Assembly: GCA_009774535.1 (NCBI GenBank)
Contig: VSNY01000023.1
Coordinates: 1 to 29,605 of the forward strand
Reading direction: 5' to 3'
Length of the DNA stretch: 29,605 nucleotides
Source of the DNA: Lachnospiraceae bacterium
GTDB taxonomy: Bacteria; Bacillota; Clostridia; Lachnospirales; Lachnospiraceae
Position numbers and translations under genes: made by a program. The notes beneath the pieces were generated by a model, which saw nothing but the letters and a program-made list of their open reading frames with translations, searched no databases and was not told the origin of the DNA. Shown piece after piece: positions 21,316 through 29,251 of the stretch (positions within the stretch are counted from its first letter, which is position 1; each line of letters starts with the position of its first letter).

Positions 21316-24294
21316 ATGAACAGGATCGGAACAAGGCAAGGGATGAAGCAGTATTTTAAAATATATACTATTTTATTTGCGGTAGCCAGTCTGCTGGTGT
21401 TCTGCTGGTATTTTTTTACAGGCAGGACGTTGATCTGGCGCGATGACGGATGGAACCAGCATTTCAGGGCGCTTGTATATTACGCAGAGTATTTGCGCGG
21501 TGTGTTCAATGGGATGTTACAGGAACATAAACTGATACTTCCGGCATGGGATTTTGCAATTGGTGAGGGAAGCGATATTTTGCAGACGCTGCATTACTAT
21601 GTAATGGGTGATCCTTTTGCGGTTTTTTCTGTATTTGTTCCGGTACGGTATCTGCATCATTATTATGATGCTGCTATTTTGCTGCGTATGTATGCTGCAG
21701 GAGCTGCTTTTTCGCTTCTTTGTTTTGAGACAGGTAAAAGAGAAAGATCTGCGGTTTTAGCTGGTTCGATAACCTATATTTTTTGCCAGTGGGCTGTTTT
21801 GAATGCGGCAAGGCATCCATATTTTATCAATCCAATGATTTATCTGCCTCTGATGATCTGCGGGATTGAGAGGATAATCAGGAACAGGAAGCCGGTGTTG
21901 CTAATTCTTTCAGTATTTATTGCAGCGGTTAGTAATTTTTATTTTTTCTATATGCTTGTGCTGGCAGTTGTTATTTATACTATTTTACGTTTGTTATGTG
22001 TTTCTGGAAACTGGAAAACCAGGGTTGTTTTTCTGTTTCGGATTGGGACTGCGTCCGTGACAGGCGTGCTTTTGGCAGCAGTTATTTTGCTGCCGGTTTG
22101 TTATGCGGTGATTGGTGATTCCAGAATGACGTCCGGCAATCCCTTTCATTTTTTGTATCCGTTATCGTATTACAGCAGTCTGCCAGGATTATTTATAGCG
22201 GAAGGCAGTGCTTACTGGATGTGTATGGGCTATGCGGCACCGGTGCTGCCAGCGGTTATGCTTTTATTTTTCAGCAAAAAGAACCGGCTTCTTAAAATGC
22301 TGTTTTTCTGCGGAATTATAGTGATGCTGGTGCCATTTTTGGGACAGGCGTTTCACGGATTTTCTTATATGGCGAACCGCTGGAGCTTTGCATTTGCGCT
22401 TGTGTCAGCTTATATTCTGACAGTAATGTGGCCGTCTTTACTGGAAATTAAACAGGCGCAGATCAGGCTTCTGACGGCTGGTACAGCGGTTTACGGTATG
22501 GTATGTATGATCGCGGAATATTCCCGAACGGCGAAGGCGTTTCTTAGTATTTCGCTGGTGCTTTTGTTGTTGATGCTATTGTCTATACTGACGGAAACAC
22601 ATGGTTTTTGGAATCGGACATATAGAAAACCGGCAGCATTGGGCATTGTTTTGATTAGTATCTGCTGCAACAGTTTCTGGATGAATGCGCAGGGTGGTGG
22701 GAATTATGCAGCTCAGGCCAAAGAGGCAAAGGATTTGTCCGGAGAACTGGGGGCGGATGAAACTGCGGCTGTGCTGGAAGTGGCTAAAGCAGATGAAGTG
22801 GGTGCGGGGTATCGGTATTCCGGACGCAGTCTTTCTTCAAATGCAGGGATTTTGGCAGGGATATCTTCTACACAATATTACTGGACTTTGTCGAATCCAT
22901 ATATCAACGCATTTCGGAAAGACCTGGGATTTTCAGGTGAAACATTGGCGAACCATTATACCGGATACGATGACCGGGCAGCGCTGGCGTCTTTATCTGC
23001 GGTTCGGTATTTTACCGTTCCGGATGGGGATACGGGGTGTATTCCATACGGTTTTACCTATGTAAAAACAAGTAATGTCAGGCAGCAAAAGACCGACCAT
23101 GCATTGGAAAGTCTGCGGTCGGAACTGCACACTGGACAATTAAGCGAACCACAGATACAGATGGCGCAAAACAGGACAGCTTTTGTATCTGCGGTTTACC
23201 GGAACGATTATGTTCTCCCGCTTGCGTATACATATGACAGCTATGTGACGCCGGATGTTTGGAAGCAATTATCCAGTGTAGAAAAACAGGAAGCTATGTT
23301 GCAGGGAGTTTTGCTGGAAGATGATCTCAGTGGAGTGAAAAAAACAGATTTCGTGCGGCAAAGCAGAGAGCTGGCATATCAGGTCAGTTGCAACGATGAG
23401 CATGTATCCATGCAGGGAGACTCATTTGTTGTCACTCAGGCAGGGGCAGCCGTGACGTTAAGTTTTCGCGGGTTTGCGGACAGTGAGACTTATTTTTTAC
23501 TGGATGGGCTGAATTTTCAGGGAGTGCCTGCTTATGATCGGTATTTTGGCCAGGAACATGAGGATCCGTTGCAGCTGTATCAAAAGACGAATTGGGACCT
23601 GTTGACATACGCCGAAAAAGAGTCCATACGAAAAGAAAAGCTATTTTGGTCCGATCCGGTAAGGGCAGATCTGACCCTGACGGCATCGAATGGACAGCAA
23701 AAGACGCTGCATTATTTTACGAATGATTATAGCTGGTACCGGGGGCAGCATGATTTTTGCGCGAACCTGGGCTACAGCAAAGAACCGTTATCATCTGTCA
23801 CAATTACGTTTTCCAATCCTGGTATTTATACGTTTACTTCCATGCGGGCTGCCTGCTGGCCGGTAAGTCATTATGCAGACTACATAAATAGCCGGAAGGA
23901 AAATGTCCTGGATCAGATGAAAATCGGGACGGATGAGATTACTGGTACGATTTCGCTGGATGAACCAAAGCTGCTGTGCGTGGCAGTTCCTTATTCGTCC
24001 GGCTGGAATGCTTATGTGGATGGGAAACAGACTGCTGTTTACCGGGCAAATATGCGTTATATGGCAATTGAACCAGGGATTGGCACACATCAAATCCGGT
24101 TTGTGTATCATAGGCCGTTGCAGGGTTTGGGATTTTCGGTATCTCTCGCTACAGGTGTAGGTTTTGTAGTATGGTTGGCTGTAGCAGGTCGGAACAGAAA
24201 ACGGTCATTAAAAACAAAGGAAAAGGAGAAACCAGATGGATTTGCTATTTGTACTGATCGCCGTCTGTCCGGCGGTCATTCTGGCGAACTATGA
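21316..24294 (+). CDS. YfhO-family multi-spanning membrane protein (GT-C-like)
   Basis: A 992-residue protein with about twelve membrane helices in the first 460 residues and a large extracellular portion (about 470-930), ending in a last helix (SVSLATGVGFVVWLAVAG). The opening FTGRTLIWRDDGWNQH, the LPAWDFAIGEGSD loop and the closing SSGWNAYVDGKQTAVYRANM ... GIGTHQIRFVYHRP are recognisable YfhO features. YfhO proteins are linked to glycosylation of lipoteichoic acid and other wall polymers from lipid-linked sugars. Here it probably adds a side-branch sugar outside the membrane, using a donor made by the GT2 at 19894. It is preceded by a weak GGCAGG site and overlaps the next gene by 59 bp. 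Confidence 0.82.
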   Translation: MNRIGTRQGMKQYFKIYTILFAVASLLVFCWYFFTGRTLIWRDDGWNQHFRALVYYAEYLRGVFNGMLQEHKLILPAWDFAIGEGSDILQTLHYYVMGDPFAVFSVFVPVRYLHHYYDAAILLRMYAAGAAFSLLCFETGKRERSAVLAGSITYIFCQWAVLNAARHPYFINPMIYLPLMICGIERIIRNRKPVLLILSVFIAAVSNFYFFYMLVLAVVIYTILRLLCVSGNWKTRVVFLFRIGTASVTGVLLAAVILLPVCYAVIGDSRMTSGNPFHFLYPLSYYSSLPGLFIAEGSAYWMCMGYAAPVLPAVMLLFFSKKNRLLKMLFFCGIIVMLVPFLGQAFHGFSYMANRWSFAFALVSAYILTVMWPSLLEIKQAQIRLLTAGTAVYGMVCMIAEYSRTAKAFLSISLVLLLLMLLSILTETHGFWNRTYRKPAALGIVLISICCNSFWMNAQGGGNYAAQAKEAKDLSGELGADETAAVLEVAKADEVGAGYRYSGRSLSSNAGILAGISSTQYYWTLSNPYINAFRKDLGFSGETLANHYTGYDDRAALASLSAVRYFTVPDGDTGCIPYGFTYVKTSNVRQQKTDHALESLRSELHTGQLSEPQIQMAQNRTAFVSAVYRNDYVLPLAYTYDSYVTPDVWKQLSSVEKQEAMLQGVLLEDDLSGVKKTDFVRQSRELAYQVSCNDEHVSMQGDSFVVTQAGAAVTLSFRGFADSETYFLLDGLNFQGVPAYDRYFGQEHEDPLQLYQKTNWDLLTYAEKESIRKEKLFWSDPVRADLTLTASNGQQKTLHYFTNDYSWYRGQHDFCANLGYSKEPLSSVTITFSNPGIYTFTSMRAACWPVSHYADYINSRKENVLDQMKIGTDEITGTISLDEPKLLCVAVPYSSGWNAYVDGKQTAVYRANMRYMAIEPGIGTHQIRFVYHRPLQGLGFSVSLATGVGFVVWLAVAGRNRKRSLKTKEKEKPDGFAICTDRRLSGGHSGEL

Positions 24295-24556
24295 CCTGAA
24301 AAGGCCAGGATTTACATGGAAGGCTTTTGTACCTGCATTTGCCGGATGGTTCTATGGCATTACGATTGTAAATATCATCCGTATGTATCTGCAGGGACAG
24401 GGCAGTTTTGATTTTTCGGTGCTGAGCGTATCGTTTCTAACCGAATATATGGTCTGCAGTCTGGCGGTCGTCCTTCTTGTGCAGGCAGCCAGAGGGATTT
24501 GGAAGGAAGGGAACGGCGGGAAAGCGGAGCAGAAAGGAAACAGTCATGATCGTTAG
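24236..24556 (+). CDS. Small three-helix membrane protein
   Basis: A 106-residue hydrophobic protein with predicted helices near 1-17, 28-50 and 62-84 and a basic, hydrophilic C-terminus rich in G and K. AAGGAGA precedes ATG 24236, which lies inside the end of the YfhO-like gene. I do not recognise a family. Overlaps on both sides (59 bp upstream, 11 bp downstream) indicate tight coupling, so it may be an accessory subunit of the YfhO-like protein or of the following membrane protein. Confidence 0.65.
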   Translation: MDLLFVLIAVCPAVILANYDLKRPGFTWKAFVPAFAGWFYGITIVNIIRMYLQGQGSFDFSVLSVSFLTEYMVCSLAVVLLVQAARGIWKEGNGGKAEQKGNSHDR

Positions 24557-25904
24557 TTTTTTATGCCTGATCGGCCCGGGAGCGGTTACATGTCTGCTGC
24601 GCGCAAGAAGTGTTCGCGAAGATCGCGGCGAAAACGGCAGCTGTGTAAATTCCGGGTTTTGCAGCAGCTGCAGGATGCATACGCCAGCGATTTTTATTCT
24701 GCTGAAAGTACTGGCGTATGCAGTGATACATATGGCAGTTACAATCGTGCTGCTGCATCCGCTTGGCGAAGCGGAAATGGTTGTTTTGCCAAATGGTATG
24801 CCGTCAGTCAGATACGGCCCTGCGGCTATGGGCCTGTCGGTAACTTTGGCAGTTGCCGCAGGACTATGGGGACAACAACTGTCGGCATTAAAAATCGCAG
24901 GAAGGAGCAGGAGTATCGTGATCTATGTGGCAGCGGCGGCAGTGGCCGTCGCATTGCTGGTATTTCCTGCTGGCAGCAGTCCGGCGCAGTTTCAAACCTG
25001 TACCATTCCGGTAAAATTAAATCATGAATTTTGTGAAGATACGATGCTGCTTCGTGCGTCTGGTGAGGGTGAGCCGCAATATTTTATTTCCCTGCGGACA
25101 CTTTCCAAAGGACTTGGACTGGATTACGGGATAGAAAAGTCTGGACTTTTTCGCGTGCGTTATTATTTAGGAAATACTGCTTTTTCTGTAAATCGTATGA
25201 CGCCAGGCGGCGATTATTGTCTGCGTGGGGAGGAGCTGTTTATCAGCCTGGCCTGCCTGCGCGGGGAGGAACCGTTTGCTGATATCCGTGTGCAGGATGA
25301 TCCGGTACTGGCGGATGGCAGCAGCCGTGAGATCATTTATATTGAGTATGATCCGAAACGGTTTGATCCGGGATGGGCCGCCGCCGCAGACAGCAGCGGC
25401 GGGCAAGCGGCTGACGGGACAATTATTGTCAGTACGGCGCAGGATTTTGCGCAAGCCCATAAAAACGGGTGCCTTGTATTTTCTATGGATTTGCAGACGA
25501 TGACAAATGCATTGCTGAAAAATAGCGTCCGTCTGCTGGAAACTTTTCCGGATGCCTATCTTTTACTCGAAGTTCCCGCAAGGAATGATACGCAGACAGA
25601 AAAGTGGCTGCGCTTATCTGTCCAAACAATGGAAAAGACAGTTCCAGGGGCAGCGGACAGGATCATTCCAATGGTATCTGACAAAGCAGCTTTTGATCCG
25701 GTGATGCGTGTTTATCACTGGAAAGATGTGGTATTTCATTTACAGGATATGAAAAGTGTATCAGAACGGGACATCATTGATTTTATCTATGAACAGGGAA
25801 TTCGGACAGTAGCCGTAAATGCTGGAAGTGACAGAGATTTGCTTACGCATGAACTGCTGGAGCGCGGAGTCAGGATTGTCCGGTTTCAGGATCAGAAGGA
25901 TTAA
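24546..25904 (+). CDS. Membrane protein with CuAO-N-like and degenerate GDPD-like ectodomain
   Basis: A 452-residue protein. The first 110 residues are a small membrane domain (GPGAVTCLL, LLHPLGEAEMVVLPNGMPSV, RYGPAAMGL) paralogous to the whole protein at 27639. A further helix at about 120-137 leads to an extracellular part. Residues about 165-240 (YFISLRTLSKGLGLDYGIEK) resemble the copper-amine-oxidase N-terminal fold used as a wall-binding or stalk domain; this is tentative. Residues about 290-450 look like the C-terminal two-thirds of a glycerophosphodiesterase barrel (DAYLLLEVPARND, DRIIPMVSDKAAF, GVRIVRF), but the catalytic His-Arg/Glu-x-Asp start is not visible (VFSMD where EVD is expected), so it is probably not an active GDPD. 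ATG 24546 follows AAAGGAAA; an in-frame upstream ATG at 24477 lies within the previous gene. Confidence 0.6.
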   Translation: MIVSFLCLIGPGAVTCLLRARSVREDRGENGSCVNSGFCSSCRMHTPAIFILLKVLAYAVIHMAVTIVLLHPLGEAEMVVLPNGMPSVRYGPAAMGLSVTLAVAAGLWGQQLSALKIAGRSRSIVIYVAAAAVAVALLVFPAGSSPAQFQTCTIPVKLNHEFCEDTMLLRASGEGEPQYFISLRTLSKGLGLDYGIEKSGLFRVRYYLGNTAFSVNRMTPGGDYCLRGEELFISLACLRGEEPFADIRVQDDPVLADGSSREIIYIEYDPKRFDPGWAAAADSSGGQAADGTIIVSTAQDFAQAHKNGCLVFSMDLQTMTNALLKNSVRLLETFPDAYLLLEVPARNDTQTEKWLRLSVQTMEKTVPGAADRIIPMVSDKAAFDPVMRVYHWKDVVFHLQDMKSVSERDIIDFIYEQGIRTVAVNAGSDRDLLTHELLERGVRIVRFQDQKD

Positions 25905-25942
25905 ATATACCGCAGGAAATATGGGCGATGCAGTGGGAAAGG

Positions 25943-25970
25943 CTTTCACTTTATGTGGCGATCATATAAT
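25943..25970 (+). promoter_or_regulatory. Possible promoter for the secreted CHAP/lectin gene
   Basis: The 159-bp gap 25905-26063 is the largest gene-free stretch in the window. It contains a perfect TATAAT at 25965-25970 with CTTTCA at 25943-25948, 16 bp upstream, as a poor -35 match. This would start transcription about 85 bp before TTG 26064. A small GAAAG/CTTTC hairpin overlaps the -35 area but has no T-run, so it is not a convincing terminator. Confidence 0.35.
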
Positions 25971-26063
25971 TTTTTAAATCGGGCTATACTTATTGGCGAA
26001 AATGTATGAAGCTATAACGTATGATTAACCGCAGTTTGCAAAAAAAGAAGGAGGAATTACAAT

Positions 26064-27491
26064 TTGAAAAGATTAAAGATGAAGATAGCTGTTTTTTTAT
26101 TAGTGGCGCTTGGCCTGTCATTTTGCACTGATATTTCTGTTTATGCGGCAGATGATTACCCGGCAGATTATAAAAATGCAGCTCAGGATGCATTGGTAGA
26201 TGAATGGAATTTTTATAATCGCGAATGTACCTCTTTTGTAGCCTGGTGTTTGAATTCCAGAAATGGGGTGCCTTTTACCAACCATTATAATGGCGTGCAT
26301 TGGGGAAATGCAAATAACTGGGGAAACGCAGCCAGACAATGCGGCTTTACTGTAGATATGACGCCAAAGAAAGGTTCTGTTTACTGGTCTGACAGCGGTG
26401 CGTACGGACATGTGGCATGGGTGTCAGAAGTAAACGGTAACAGCGTTCGGATTGAGGAGTATAACCATTTGAGCAATCCTGGCGGATATCATGAACGGGT
26501 AGTGGATGTGTCGACCGCTTCCGGATATATACATATCAAAGATATTTCGGAGATTTCATCAGAGATACTTGGCTCACATATTGATCAGGGCGGAAAGCAG
26601 TCTGTGATGGATGGTGATTATCATATCGTATGTTCGGATAATTTAAACCAGTGCCTGGATATCGAAAATGCTTCAAAGGACAATGAAGCAAATGCCTGGA
26701 TTTTTAATTCTGTGACAGATTCCAAACAGGTATTTACTGTCCGTTATCTGGGAAATGGATTTTATAGCATTATGAACAAGCATTCTGGAAAATACCTTGA
26801 TGTGCAAGGCGCAGGTCTGGAAAATAAGACGAATGTCTGGCAGTATGAAAAGAATGGAAGTGACGCGCAGCAATGGGCGATTTATGATGCTGGAGATCAA
26901 AAGTCTTTTTGGATACAGTCCCGTTGTAATGGTTTTTACCTTGACAGGAATAATGCAGAAACAAAAAACAAGACGAACGTGCAAGTCCATGTGCAAAACG
27001 GCACGGAAGCCCAGAAATGGCTGTTTATCCCATGGGGGCCGTCTGTTGGAAAAACCATTTCAAATGGCACTTATTCGATTGTTGCGACAAAGAATAAGAA
27101 AATGGCTTTAAGCACAGAAGGCAATAAAACGTCTAAGGAAACAACCGTCTTGCTTGGGAATAATAGTAAAAAGGCAGGGCAGGTATATGATGTAAAATAT
27201 CTGGGTGACGGATATTACAGCATTACAAACAAAAAATCCGGTCTTTGTCTGGATGTTGACAGAGCTGCCCAAGAACGAGGTACTAACGTAAAACTATATA
27301 CGAAGAATGGAAGTGATGCCCAAAAATGGATTATAAAACCAAGCGGAAACGGTTCTTACAATATCATTTCCAAATGTAACGGGAGATATCTTGATATTGT
27401 AGATAATAAGATTTCTGATAGGACAAAGGTTTGGATCTATGATGGAAATGGTACAGATGCGCAGGAGTGGAGTTTCAAACGTATTCTGTAA
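26064..27491 (+). CDS. Secreted CHAP-domain peptidase/amidase with two ricin-type lectin domains
   Basis: A 475-residue exported protein. A basic start and hydrophobic core (AVFLLVALGLSF) with cleavage near SVYA-AD at about 28 form a signal peptide. Residues about 35-160 are a CHAP domain with C55 (ECTSFVAW), H116 (YGHVAWV) and E131/N134 (RIEEYN) as catalytic residues, expected to cut peptidoglycan peptides or amide bonds. Two ricin-B trefoils follow (about 190-330 and 335-475), six repeats with LDV/LDI and QxW-like motifs such as SDAQQWAIYD and SDAQKWIIKP, presumably binding the cell's own or a neighbour's glycan. Translation starts at TTG 26064 behind AAGGAGG; the next in-frame ATG (26079) is too far from it. 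It may have its own promoter in the gap upstream. Confidence 0.9.
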   Translation: MKRLKMKIAVFLLVALGLSFCTDISVYAADDYPADYKNAAQDALVDEWNFYNRECTSFVAWCLNSRNGVPFTNHYNGVHWGNANNWGNAARQCGFTVDMTPKKGSVYWSDSGAYGHVAWVSEVNGNSVRIEEYNHLSNPGGYHERVVDVSTASGYIHIKDISEISSEILGSHIDQGGKQSVMDGDYHIVCSDNLNQCLDIENASKDNEANAWIFNSVTDSKQVFTVRYLGNGFYSIMNKHSGKYLDVQGAGLENKTNVWQYEKNGSDAQQWAIYDAGDQKSFWIQSRCNGFYLDRNNAETKNKTNVQVHVQNGTEAQKWLFIPWGPSVGKTISNGTYSIVATKNKKMALSTEGNKTSKETTVLLGNNSKKAGQVYDVKYLGDGYYSITNKKSGLCLDVDRAAQERGTNVKLYTKNGSDAQKWIIKPSGNGSYNIISKCNGRYLDIVDNKISDRTKVWIYDGNGTDAQEWSFKRIL

Positions 27492-27638
27492 TAATTAGGA
27501 AATCTGCTGAATTAAAAAGAACTTAGTGTTAATGGCTTTCAGTACAAGTTACCATTTCGCGAATTTCAGTTTAGCCCGATTTAAAAAATTATATCATGAA
27601 GAAATAAATGGAAGCTTACAAGAGATGGAGGTCTTACA

Positions 27639-27956
27639 ATGTTTCGTTTTTTATATCTATTCGGTCCGGGAGTGCTTTCCTGGCTTATTTACAGCAGGTA
27701 TTCCCGCAAAGAGGGTTTTCCGCAAGAGTGGAAAACGATGGTATGGATGCCTGTAGAAATCACTGCTTATGCGTTTGTAAATTTTGCGGTTCTGGCAACA
27801 GCTTTAAAGCCGTTCGGACGGATCACATTTATGATCCTGCCGGACGGGACGCTGGATGTGCATTATGGAGCGACAGCATTTCTTACTTCGGCCGTTTTAG
27901 CGGCAGCTATTGGTATTTTCAGCTACAAATCTGAAAAACACTGGCAGAAAGGTTAG
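27639..27956 (+). CDS. Small membrane protein, paralogue of the N-terminal domain of the 24546 gene
   Basis: A 105-residue protein with three probable helices. FLYLFGPGVLSWLI, AYAFVNFAVLATALKPFGR and MILPDGTLDVHYGATAFL match, with no gap over about 57 residues, the membrane domain that opens the protein at 24546 (AYAVIHMAVTIVLLHPLGE, VVLPNGMPSVRYGPAAMGL). Family and function are unknown to me; the recurrence beside glycosyltransferases suggests an accessory role in glycan assembly at the membrane. GGAGG stands ahead of the ATG. The 147 bp upstream (27492-27638) show no clear promoter or terminator. Confidence 0.7.
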   Translation: MFRFLYLFGPGVLSWLIYSRYSRKEGFPQEWKTMVWMPVEITAYAFVNFAVLATALKPFGRITFMILPDGTLDVHYGATAFLTSAVLAAAIGIFSYKSEKHWQKG

Positions 27957-27963
27957 GTCTGGT

Positions 27964-29112
27964 ATGAGCAGCAAACGCAAAAATATCATACTGATTAATT
28001 ACACCGGGAGGCACGGCGGCGGCCCGCTGCATGCCTACGAGCTGACAAAAGCGCTGCTGGAACAGGGGATTCCGGTTGCAGCAGTGCTTTCTAAGGATAT
28101 CGAAAATGTAAAAGCCTGGAAGCGCCTTCCTCTGGAAAAGCTAATCCTGATCCCGACTTATACTTCCGCGGCTTCCTTTCTGAAAAACCATCTGCAATTT
28201 ATCCTCTATAAAAAATACCGTATCCGCAAAGCATTACAGTCCTATGCGGTTACAGCAGTCTGTTGTCCGATGTGTACTTTCTGGACAGATCCGGTTAACA
28301 GATTGTTTCCACACGCTAAAAAAATCGTATTTTGTCATGATCCGCAGCTGCATTCCGGGGAATCCTATGCCATCGCGGTAAAGCTGCTCGGTGTAAATAA
28401 GGCATACAGACATGCGGATGAGATTCTTGTACATACGAAAAAATTTGTAAACGAGGTCGAAACACGCTATCATAAAACCGGGCATGTCCATTACCTTCCT
28501 TTGGGAAGGCACAGCTATTACCGCCGCGTCTCCGGAAAGCGAACAGCAGTTACCTATGACCCGGAAAAGACGAACTATGTATTTTTTGGAAGGATCTCCC
28601 CATATAAAGGGCTGGATCTGCTGGCAGACGCTTATCAGAAAGTATGCCGCCGCTGCGGCGATGTCACGCTGACAATCGCAGGCGCCGGGGACTTTTCGCC
28701 GTACCGCGCAAAATACAAGCAGCTGGAGCGTGTAACGGTTATAAACCGCTGGCTGGCAGATGAGGAAGTAGAAAGTATTTTTCAAGGAGAACATCTGATT
28801 GCGGTCCTGCCTTATGCGGATGCAACGCAGTCCGGCGTACTGATGGTAGCCATGGATTACGGCGTACCTGTGATTGCGACGGATACAGGCGGATTGGGAG
28901 AACAGCTGGAAGACGGTGTTACAGGGCTGCTGACTGACGCAAGTGACAGCAGTCAGCTGGCACGGCAGATGCTGCGCCTGAAAAATGACCGGGAACTGTA
29001 TCAGACGATTTGCCGGAATATAGAAAAAAAGCTGCCAGACATGGAGTGGGGCGGGGCGGCGGAACTGGTGGCGAAGCTGGCGGGTGTTCCGGCGTACTTG
29101 CGGAATCGTTAG
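27964..29112 (+). CDS. GT4-family glycosyltransferase
   Basis: A 382-residue GT-B enzyme. The N-terminal domain opens with IILINYTGRHGGGPLHAYE, the glycine-rich loop. The C-terminal domain has VFFGRISPYKGLDLL (phosphate-binding Lys), LTIAGAGDF and the donor-site region ADATQSGVLMVAMDYGVPVI followed by TDTGGLGE. In this site the usual ExFGxxxxE glutamates are replaced (TQSGVLMVA), as in the subset of GT4 enzymes with a TQSG motif. The enzyme probably transfers a sugar to the lipid-linked repeat unit in the cytoplasm. ATG 27964 lies 8 bp after the small membrane protein. Composition is again GC-rich, as at the left end of the window. Confidence 0.88.
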   Translation: MSSKRKNIILINYTGRHGGGPLHAYELTKALLEQGIPVAAVLSKDIENVKAWKRLPLEKLILIPTYTSAASFLKNHLQFILYKKYRIRKALQSYAVTAVCCPMCTFWTDPVNRLFPHAKKIVFCHDPQLHSGESYAIAVKLLGVNKAYRHADEILVHTKKFVNEVETRYHKTGHVHYLPLGRHSYYRRVSGKRTAVTYDPEKTNYVFFGRISPYKGLDLLADAYQKVCRRCGDVTLTIAGAGDFSPYRAKYKQLERVTVINRWLADEEVESIFQGEHLIAVLPYADATQSGVLMVAMDYGVPVIATDTGGLGEQLEDGVTGLLTDASDSSQLARQMLRLKNDRELYQTICRNIEKKLPDMEWGGAAELVAKLAGVPAYLRNR

Positions 29113-29148
29113 GGTATCTAAGAGGGATCAAACGTAAGAGAAATATTT

Positions 29149-29189
29149 TTGACATTGTGCTGCATATTTTAAATACAACACAATGTCAA
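29149..29189. repeat. Imperfect 41-bp palindrome between convergent genes
   Basis: TTGACATTGTGCTG at 29149-29162 and CAACACAATGTCAA at 29176-29189 are inverted repeats matching at 13 of 14 positions, with an AT-rich centre (TATTTTAAATA). It sits between the plus-strand GT4 gene and the minus-strand repeat gene. It could be a bidirectional terminator, but no T-run follows on either strand; each arm also contains TTGACA, a -35-like hexamer. A perfect 12-bp palindrome, ACAAAATTTTGT, lies at 29205-29216. Confidence 0.55.
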
Positions 29190-29251
29190 ATTTGCTGGCT
29201 GGAAACAAAATTTTGTGATTTTGTGTAAAAACTGGTTCTGTTTGGGATCTT

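Noticed and set aside
24563..25027. Plus-strand open frame of 154 codons overlapping the 24546 gene
   Set aside because: It is in the wrong frame for the membrane domain conserved with the 27639 protein; its translation is low in hydrophobic order and has no ribosome site.
25928..25955. Small hairpin (GAAAG/CTTTC) after the 24546 gene as a terminator
   Set aside because: The stem is only about 5-8 bp with a bulge, and no T-run follows.
27526..27934. Two alternative plus-strand frames (27526-27756, 27608-27934) near the small membrane protein
   Set aside because: The frame at 27639 has GGAGG and a paralogue in the window; the others lack both.
28234..28794. Minus-strand open frame of 186 codons inside the GT4 gene
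   Set aside because: It lies fully antisense to a gene with clear family motifs, has no ribosome site, and its translation shows no recognisable domain.
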